The translations under genes were made by a program, and so were the position numbers. The notes below the pieces were generated by a model. It had not been told where the DNA came from and searched no databases. It was given only the letters and a program-made list of their open reading frames with translations. A stretch of DNA of 64,000 nt, taken from the IMG/VR virus record IMGVR_UViG_3300037042_004723, positions 124,001-188,000 of that record. One strand, written 5' to 3'. Positions within the stretch are counted from its first letter, which is position 1. The number at the start of each line of letters is the position of its first letter. The DNA comes from a virus. Below, piece after piece: positions 58,254 through 64,000 of this stretch.

Positions 58254-58673
58254 ATGGCGATATCTGGATCTAGCTCAAACATTACGAAGAGTTCTAATTC
58301 CGTCGATCTATACCAGGGGGAGTCGAAGGATCTCGACCTTGATATTGTCAAGGAGGTCAAGGACATCAATGGGGTGTTGGTCGAGGAGCCCGTCGATCTA
58401 ACTGGCTGCACGATTCACTTCTCGGTTCGCACCAAGACCAAGAGCCCCGACCTGCTCATCGGCAAGACTTCGACGAATGCCTTGGCCATCGAGGTTTTGG
58501 CGCCGTTGACGGGTGGCAAAGCGATCATCCACCTAACGTCTGACGATACCAAGCATATGGATCCGAGCGAGTACGTGTTCGATGTCTGGGTTACCCTGAG
58601 CAGCGGAAAAAATGTCCCTGTGGTAGAAGTGTCGGCGTTCATCGTGAATGCGGCTGTGACTAAGCTTCCGTAA
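58254..58673 (+). CDS. Baseplate/fibre-associated beta protein, 139 aa
   Basis: It starts nine bases after the gp6/J stop. A disordered start leads to a beta sandwich-like core (DLYQGESKDLDLDI, VDLTGCTIHFSVRTKTKS, YVFDVWVTLSSGKNVPVVEV). The strand order resembles the N-terminal domain of BppU-type baseplate proteins that anchor receptor-binding proteins. An adaptor between wedge and fibres is likely; the family assignment is tentative. Confidence 0.55.
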   Translation: MAISGSSSNITKSSNSVDLYQGESKDLDLDIVKEVKDINGVLVEEPVDLTGCTIHFSVRTKTKSPDLLIGKTSTNALAIEVLAPLTGGKAIIHLTSDDTKHMDPSEYVFDVWVTLSSGKNVPVVEVSAFIVNAAVTKLP

Positions 58674-58700
58674 CCACGAAAGTATTTTCGCAGGTGATCC

Positions 58701-59567
58701 ATGGCCAAGGCTTCCAGAGAATTCTTTGACAAGGTTGCCGAATCCATCGCGGCGGACCATCCATCTTTCAAGATCTACTACAAGAACGAGAGCCGGTTGA
58801 TGAGCCTGTTGGCTCTTCTGGCGTATCCGTTCAATGAGCAGTTTCAGGACGGCTACATCACGACGCTGGGGTCCAAGGTCTATTTCCCGAGCCGCGCCGA
58901 TGTTGAGTCGAATTACGACCACGCGGCCGACGTCCTGGCTCACGAGGGTGTTCACATCTTCGATGCCCAGAGGCATGGACTGTGGTTTACGATCAGCTAC
59001 GCACTGAACCAGGCGGCCATACTCCCTCTTCTGGTCCTCTACGCTGTCCTTGGTAGCTGGATTCCGGTTGCCGTCCTGACGGGCGGGGTAGCCTTGTCCT
59101 ATGGCTGCATTGCTATTGCCAGGAAGGCGTTCACTGGGTCGGTTGCCCGTGGGTTGTTCTTCGCGCTGGCCGGGCTCTCTGGGCTCTCCTATTTGGCCTT
59201 GGCCGTCTGGCTGTCAGGGTGGTGGGCGGCGCTGGCCGTTGATGTTTTTCTGCCTCTGTTGCCCGTTTCATCGCTTCTGAGGGCCAAGTGGGAGTACCGG
59301 GGGTACGCGATGGGGGTCGCCATCCAGTTCTGGCGCCATGGGATCGTTCCTGATTCCTTTCTGGCGGGGCGGGTTCAGACTTTCACGGGGCCGGACTACT
59401 ACTTCATGGACGGGGATGCCGCCAGGGTTCTGACCAAGCTGAAGGCGGTTAGGTCCAGTGTCACTGACGGATCTATTCTGATTGGTGCCGACGCTCGCCC
59501 GTATCAGCGAACCCTTGACCTTATGAAGAAGCTTGGTTTGGTGAAGTCTGGAGTAGCCGTTGCCTAA
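58701..59567 (+). CDS. Membrane-embedded zinc metalloprotease-like protein, 288 aa
   Basis: A HExxH motif (HEGVH, residues 81-85) is followed by four or five hydrophobic helices (for example AAILPLLVLYAVLGSWIPVA, GLFFALAGLSGLSYLALAVW) and then WEYRGYA, where Glu198 could be the third zinc ligand. This layout recalls M48/M50-like membrane peptidases. Such an enzyme is unusual in a baseplate-fibre operon. It might process a tail protein, act on a host envelope protein during entry, or serve host takeover. The start is 27 bases after the previous stop. Confidence 0.6.
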   Translation: MAKASREFFDKVAESIAADHPSFKIYYKNESRLMSLLALLAYPFNEQFQDGYITTLGSKVYFPSRADVESNYDHAADVLAHEGVHIFDAQRHGLWFTISYALNQAAILPLLVLYAVLGSWIPVAVLTGGVALSYGCIAIARKAFTGSVARGLFFALAGLSGLSYLALAVWLSGWWAALAVDVFLPLLPVSSLLRAKWEYRGYAMGVAIQFWRHGIVPDSFLAGRVQTFTGPDYYFMDGDAARVLTKLKAVRSSVTDGSILIGADARPYQRTLDLMKKLGLVKSGVAVA

Positions 59568-60744
59568 TACAGACAAAATGCTCTGGCCAATGCCAGCGAA
59601 AGACTCCGACCCGTGGTTTGATAATTTCGAGTCCATGGTCACGGCCATGGATTCTTCTGGCTATGCGGCCAGGGAAGATCGCAGCATCATCTTCGGAGGC
59701 GGCGGGGACGTCACCTGGGATGCCGGAACCGGCACGCTGACGTGGGTCAGCGACATCGTTTTGTATTCGATGATCGCTGGGTTCAGGTTGTCGATTCCGG
59801 CTGGCAGCATGATCGTGTCAGACACGCAGGTTTTGTATGTGGACGTCACCAGGTCGCCGATTGGCAACGCCACCATTGGTGTGACGGCGGCTGGCTCGGT
59901 CCCTAACACGAACTCAGCCATGGCGTTGGCGGTCCGCGTTGGAAGTACAATCTACTGGCGCTGGGGCTCCAAGATTGAAACCGGCGAGACGCTGAATCTA
60001 TTCGGTGTTCCGGGCTCTGGCGGAGCCTCTGATGTCTACGAGCGAGACGCCACGTTCGGCGTGCCGCTCGGTTCCTCTAGTGACGAGGCCACCCTTGGTC
60101 GGGTGCTTATTGCGGGTACGCTGCTTGGGCTATCTGCTGAGATTACCCTGCCGGTGACCGCCGGGACCGTGACGGTCAACGCGAAGGTGAATGGCATCGT
60201 CAAGCTGACGGTGGTTTTGTCCACGACAGACCCAACCGTGAAGCAGACGGTGGTGGCGCCAGGCGTTCACCCGCTGATGGCGGCGGACCAGATATCAATC
60301 GAAATTGTTGGCGTTGGCCATTCGAACGCTGGGGTTGTTCCGTCTGGGCTGACGGTTAACGCGGTTATTGGTGCAGGTCTTCAGCTGCCGATCGCAGGCG
60401 TTCCGGATGCGGCCGTTGGCACCAAGGGCGTGACGCAGATCTCGGTGGCGCCGGTATCGGCCACGTCTCCGATTGCCGTCGGCGATAACGATCCGAGGAT
60501 TTCGCAGAATCGGCGAATGATCCGGACCATCGTTCAGCCTGCTGACGGTAGCAACTTCAATGTTGTCATTTCCCCGGCGATGCCGTCGACGGCCTATATC
60601 GTGACGTACTCGCTCGGCACGGTGGCGTCGCACGTGACGCTGAATATTCCTACGGCGGGCAGGACGACGGCTCAGTTCAATGTGATCACGAGCGCCGCTC
60701 TGCTAAACGGAGAGACCATCTACTTCCACGTGGTGGAGATCTAG
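59560..60744 (+). CDS. Putative tail fibre or baseplate-proximal protein, 394 aa
   Basis: I use TTG 59560 because GGAG at 59549-59552 suits it and it overlaps the preceding stop; an ATG at 59578 has no RBS. The N-terminus KMLWPMPAKDSDPWFDNFES looks like a virion-attachment segment. The rest is beta-rich, with a C-terminal domain (VVISPAMPSTAYIVTYSLGT, GETIYFHVVEI) of the type seen at fibre tips. No enzyme motif is visible. Confidence 0.6.
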   Translation: MPNTDKMLWPMPAKDSDPWFDNFESMVTAMDSSGYAAREDRSIIFGGGGDVTWDAGTGTLTWVSDIVLYSMIAGFRLSIPAGSMIVSDTQVLYVDVTRSPIGNATIGVTAAGSVPNTNSAMALAVRVGSTIYWRWGSKIETGETLNLFGVPGSGGASDVYERDATFGVPLGSSSDEATLGRVLIAGTLLGLSAEITLPVTAGTVTVNAKVNGIVKLTVVLSTTDPTVKQTVVAPGVHPLMAADQISIEIVGVGHSNAGVVPSGLTVNAVIGAGLQLPIAGVPDAAVGTKGVTQISVAPVSATSPIAVGDNDPRISQNRRMIRTIVQPADGSNFNVVISPAMPSTAYIVTYSLGTVASHVTLNIPTAGRTTAQFNVITSAALLNGETIYFHVVEI

Positions 60745-60745
60745 C

Positions 60746-62194
60746 ATGTCGTCGCCATTCAAGACAGATGCGATCGAAGTTGTCAGCGGCGGCGCGGCTG
60801 ATCCGAAAATTGTTGCCGGCACGGCGGATCCTACGCTTGGATTTACTGGTCCCGAGGGATCTGTATACCTTCGTTACGGCGCAGGTATCGGCAGACTTTA
60901 TGTCAAGACTGGTCCAACTAACGTTGACTGGGGGCAGGCTACAATTGGCGGCGGTGGCGGCGGCTCGCTTGATACGGCATATGATTTTGGCGGCGCTGGC
61001 GCTGGTCGAGCGATCACCGCTGACAGCGGTTCCGTTCAGATTGATGCCACGACCAGCAATGGTCAGGCTGCGCTGACGGTCAACAGAACACCCGGCGGTG
61101 CGGCGGCGTCGATCGGCATCGATCTATCAATTGGCGCTAATTTTAATGCATCTGGCGTCGGTCTTCAGATTGCTGATGCTGGCTCAGGTACCAGCATTAA
61201 GGTTAGCAAGTCGAATCCCGGATCTGTCGTCCAGGCGAATCTAAGCAATGCTGGAGCGAAGGCGCTGGAGGTGGTTGTCACGGCGGCTCCGACGTCGGTT
61301 TCGCCTGTGTCAATTGTTGCGAATACGACGGGCACGACGGCGGACTTGCTGTCGATTTCCAAGATTCCGGGTGGGGCTACGGCCGGCAACGCCTTGTCTG
61401 TGTCGATGGGCGCTAACACGTCCGGCGCTGGTGTCTATGTGTCGAATGCCGGCAGTGGGGCTGCCATCGAGGTGGCGGCCGGGTCGATTGATTTCGCCGG
61501 CACGACGACCACATCCAGCACCACGCGCGCCCGACTGGTTGGTAAGCAGTGGCGCATGCTTCAGGGCGTCGGTGAAGAAACAAATTCTGGAATGTTCGAC
61601 AATGGAACATTCACCGCAGGCGCCCTGTCAATTGTCGGCAATGGCACAGTCGCAGGCCAGCGCCTGGTTAGGATCTGGGAGCAGCTTCAGATCGGTGTTG
61701 ATTCCGGCAGCTCTACCGGCGGCCTCATCATGCAGCAGGGGTCGGCGTTTCCCGTAAGTACTGCGAACTCCGGGAGAATTCGCTACAACGAATCGGGTCA
61801 GGTATTCGAGATCTCCAGGAACACGGCGGCCTATGAGCGCATGGCTTCGCTGGCCACGGCCCAGACGTATACCAAGAGCCAGAACGTGGCGCGCGTGGCG
61901 CTTGCGGACGGAGCAAATATCGTTACTGATGCCAGCCTTAGCAACGTCTTCAGCGTGACGCTGGCAGGTAATCGCACCCTCGATAACCCGACAAACCTCG
62001 TCGACGGAGGCACGTACTCGTGGATTATTACCCAGGACGGGACCGGCTCGTGGACGCTGGCCTACGGTGCGTTGTTCAAGTGGCCGGGTGGCACGGTTCC
62101 TGTCCTGTCGACGGCCATCGGCGCGGTTGATTTGATTACGGCGATCTACAACGGCACCATTCTGGCGGCGTCGATCAACAAGGCGTTCGCGTAG
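60746..62194 (+). CDS. Putative tail fibre protein, 482 aa
   Basis: The N-terminal part (ADPTLGFTGPEGSVYLRYGA, GRLYVKTGPTNVDWGQATIG) resembles the particle-binding domain of phage fibre proteins. A Gly/Ser/Ala-rich repetitive shaft follows (repeats with NASGVGLQIADAGSG and NTSGAGVYVSNAGSG), then a C-terminal globular head (SVTLAGNRTLDNPTNLVDGG, WIITQDGTGSWTLAYG). Likely a trimeric fibre. The shaft repeat at the DNA level is imperfect. Confidence 0.7.
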   Translation: MSSPFKTDAIEVVSGGAADPKIVAGTADPTLGFTGPEGSVYLRYGAGIGRLYVKTGPTNVDWGQATIGGGGGGSLDTAYDFGGAGAGRAITADSGSVQIDATTSNGQAALTVNRTPGGAAASIGIDLSIGANFNASGVGLQIADAGSGTSIKVSKSNPGSVVQANLSNAGAKALEVVVTAAPTSVSPVSIVANTTGTTADLLSISKIPGGATAGNALSVSMGANTSGAGVYVSNAGSGAAIEVAAGSIDFAGTTTTSSTTRARLVGKQWRMLQGVGEETNSGMFDNGTFTAGALSIVGNGTVAGQRLVRIWEQLQIGVDSGSSTGGLIMQQGSAFPVSTANSGRIRYNESGQVFEISRNTAAYERMASLATAQTYTKSQNVARVALADGANIVTDASLSNVFSVTLAGNRTLDNPTNLVDGGTYSWIITQDGTGSWTLAYGALFKWPGGTVPVLSTAIGAVDLITAIYNGTILAASINKAFA

Positions 62195-62196
62195 TC

Positions 62197-62916
62197 ATGG
62201 GATTTACGCTGCCAGTTGCTTTGATTCAGACGGGCCTGGGAGGAGGAGCCGCCGTTCCCGCCGCGTTTCGCTCGTCGTCATCGACTACATTGGCTAGCGG
62301 GAATAACTCCATGACCGTCACTAAGCCATCCGGCGTGGTGAGCGGCGACCTGCTGTTGTTCATCTTCTACCGGGACAACTCGCAGACGATGTCCTCCGTT
62401 CCGTCTGGGTGGACGCTGGATCACAACGGCGCAGCTACAATTGATGGCACGTTCAGCAGATACTACGTTAGTCACAAGGTTGCGGGCGGCGCTGAGCCCG
62501 CCGATTATACTTGGAATTTCAGTGGCGGGAGCGGAAATAAGATCGGCGTCATCTTGGCCTATCAGGACGGTCACCCTACGCAGATCGATACATCAGCTGT
62601 TACGGACCCCGCTGGCACCTCGGCTGCAGCGCAGGTATCGAATGCCATCACGACCGCACAGGACAGCGCGATGGTGGTAGTCGCCTGGATGATGAATCGG
62701 ACGGGCACACCGATCGGAAGCATTGCCAGCATCAGCGGCTCGATGGACCAACGGCACTTCTCAGACCTTGGAGCCTCTGCGGTCGACAAGGGCCTGGCGA
62801 TTTATGACAAGGTCAAGCCCACCGCTGGGTCTTTCGCGGCCCAGACGTTGACCATGACCAACACCGACGTCAGCTCAATCGCTATTGCGGTCGTGATCAG
62901 GGCGGCCGGTACATAA
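62197..62916 (+). CDS. Fibre-associated beta-sandwich protein, 239 aa
   Basis: It starts just after the fibre stop. It is beta-rich throughout, with a pattern (SGVVSGDLLLFIFYRDNSQT, SSVPSGWTLD, YYVSHKVAGGAEPADYTWNF) like phage and bacterial surface lectin-type jelly rolls. It may be a receptor-binding or fibre-cap protein. No closer assignment is possible. Confidence 0.55.
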   Translation: MGFTLPVALIQTGLGGGAAVPAAFRSSSSTTLASGNNSMTVTKPSGVVSGDLLLFIFYRDNSQTMSSVPSGWTLDHNGAATIDGTFSRYYVSHKVAGGAEPADYTWNFSGGSGNKIGVILAYQDGHPTQIDTSAVTDPAGTSAAAQVSNAITTAQDSAMVVVAWMMNRTGTPIGSIASISGSMDQRHFSDLGASAVDKGLAIYDKVKPTAGSFAAQTLTMTNTDVSSIAIAVVIRAAGT

Positions 62917-62918
62917 CC

Positions 62919-64000
62919 GTGTCTATTAATGTTCTTTCATGCATAGCCAATGGCCAGCCTGACGATTTGTTTGGCTGCTTGGATGGCTACGTCCAGAATG
63001 CCGGACGACACGGCCATGCTCCCAGGTTTGTCATTATCGACATGACGCTCGATGCGACGCGCAGGAACGCATCCAGAGATGTGGCAGATCGCGTTCACCG
63101 CAGCAGGAAGGTTGCCGTCGAGTGCATCACCGGCCGTGAAATAGATCGCTTCCTCGCTAGAGCGTCCAAGTATTCATGGGTAGACGCCCCGTCCATGACG
63201 TATGCGCTGATGGGTGACGGCCGGGTCGATTCAAATTACGGCGCAGCTTGCAATATTTCAGCGTTGCTGGCTGGCGCATCGAAATCGCTGGTGGTTAGTG
63301 CATCGACCAGGTGTGACGTAGTAGGGGCTCCGGGCGGAGTAAGCCGTCTTTGTCTTAATTCGCGGACCGGTTGCAGGAAGATTGATCCATTTTCGTCTGA
63401 TGTGGAAAGGCTGTTGTTTTTCGGTTCCATGGGCGAGGCCGATGCGAAACTTCATCATCTGCGCGACGAGGATGTTCTTGGCGATGTGGCCAGATTTCTT
63501 GGCGGGTGCCAGACAAAATGTGCGGCGACGCTTGGGACAAGTGGTCAGATTGGAACGGGCCATATCGGTGCGGTGTCGCTTGGGACCTGGGGTGACGTCG
63601 GGGTGGAGTCATCCAGGTTCTATCTGTTGTCCAGGCAGGCGCAGGCCATCGCCGAGGACGACGATGTCTACATTGCGAACAAGTCCAACAGGGTGACTGC
63701 AAGGATCGCCCAAGAGTGGATCACCGAGTCCGTTAATCTTCGTTTGGCAGCCTTCGGTCTGTCCGGTGATTCGGTTCCGTTTTTGCCGACGGAGAGTGTA
63801 AATGGCGGGATGGCCGGGCAGTCGCTGTCCGGCCTTCTGATGGGTTTTAGGTCTCAATCTGTACTGGCTTTGCCATTTGCAGTGAAGAGTTCTAGCCACG
63901 CGGTGCTTCGGCCGGTGACGTCGCTTACTGACCTGATTGCGGTTGCCGTCGACTCGTTCAGGCCTCGCCATAGCCTTGCCGAGATTGGTGCAGCCCTGGT
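62919..64000 (+). CDS. Partial gene, possible glycosyltransferase-like protein
   Basis: From GTG 62919 the frame is open to the end of the window with no stop, giving at least 360 residues. An early strand LSCIANGQPDDLFGCLDGYV and FVIIDMTLDATRRN suggest a nucleotide-sugar-type fold. Later segments, SNYGAACNISALLAGASKSL and then GAVSLGTWGDVG and AFGLSGDSVPFLPT, recall GT-A-like transferases that keep DxD-style sites, though no DxD is obvious. It follows fibre genes and may modify fibres or the host surface. The assignment is weak. Confidence 0.4.
   Translation, partial: MSINVLSCIANGQPDDLFGCLDGYVQNAGRHGHAPRFVIIDMTLDATRRNASRDVADRVHRSRKVAVECITGREIDRFLARASKYSWVDAPSMTYALMGDGRVDSNYGAACNISALLAGASKSLVVSASTRCDVVGAPGGVSRLCLNSRTGCRKIDPFSSDVERLLFFGSMGEADAKLHHLRDEDVLGDVARFLGGCQTKCAATLGTSGQIGTGHIGAVSLGTWGDVGVESSRFYLLSRQAQAIAEDDDVYIANKSNRVTARIAQEWITESVNLRLAAFGLSGDSVPFLPTESVNGGMAGQSLSGLLMGFRSQSVLALPFAVKSSSHAVLRPVTSLTDLIAVAVDSFRPRHSLAEIGAAL

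Overview
The window is a continuous piece of a large tailed-phage genome with a contractile tail (myovirus). Every gene I can support is on the + strand. Genes are tightly packed, with many TGATG, TAATG and ATGA overlaps, and no intergenic gap exceeds about 230 bases. The head genes are T4-like: a gp20-type portal, a gp21-type prohead protease and a gp23-type capsid protein. The tail has a sheath, a gp19-type tube, a tape measure, a hub, a spike, gp25 and gp6/J wedge proteins. I see no integrase, rRNA or tRNA and no CRISPR array. The host cannot be read directly. Several genes have a TAGNNT-like -10 box only 6-8 bases before the start codon, which implies leaderless mRNAs. That habit is common in Actinobacteria and Deinococcus, so this is a hint and not a proof.

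Layout. 1-2.3 kb: small accessory genes ending in a terminator. 2.4-5.3 kb: a Myb/SANT-like zinc-ribbon protein carrying an intein, then a ParB-like protein. 5.3-10.8 kb: three tandem units, each a small protein followed by a kinase-fold (PI3/4-kinase or HipA-like) protein; the middle kinase looks intact and the outer two look degenerate. 10.9-18.5 kb: a probable small terminase, a large terminase with two LAGLIDADG inteins, an LLH-type holin-like protein and a DUF1360-like membrane protein. 18.5-29.1 kb: a portal with three HNH inteins, a poly-Asp protein, a protease-scaffold fusion and the major capsid protein, closed by a strong terminator. 29.2-38.2 kb: head completion and neck genes with inserted homing endonucleases. 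38.2-47 kb: sheath, a lectin-like protein, two tube paralogues, tail chaperones and more endonucleases. 47-58.7 kb: tape measure, baseplate hub, spike and wedge. 58.7-64 kb: a membrane metalloprotease-like protein, fibre-like proteins and a gene cut by the window end that runs to base 64000.

Two themes stand out. First, mobile endonucleases are very dense. Six inteins sit in three genes: one zinc-ribbon protein, the terminase and the portal. There are also four freestanding HNH, LAGLIDADG or GIY-YIG genes in reasonable shape, plus decayed endonuclease-like remnants. One terminase intein splits the Walker A motif, so packaging must wait for protein splicing. Second, the triple kinase-like module upstream of the terminase matches no phage system I know and is the best candidate for something undescribed.

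In the tail module, the tape-measure reading frame is conserved upstream of its first ATG. It appears to start at ATT directly behind an endonuclease gene. A GIY-YIG gene between the spike and the next baseplate gene is flanked by a 17-base near-repeat and looks frameshifted.
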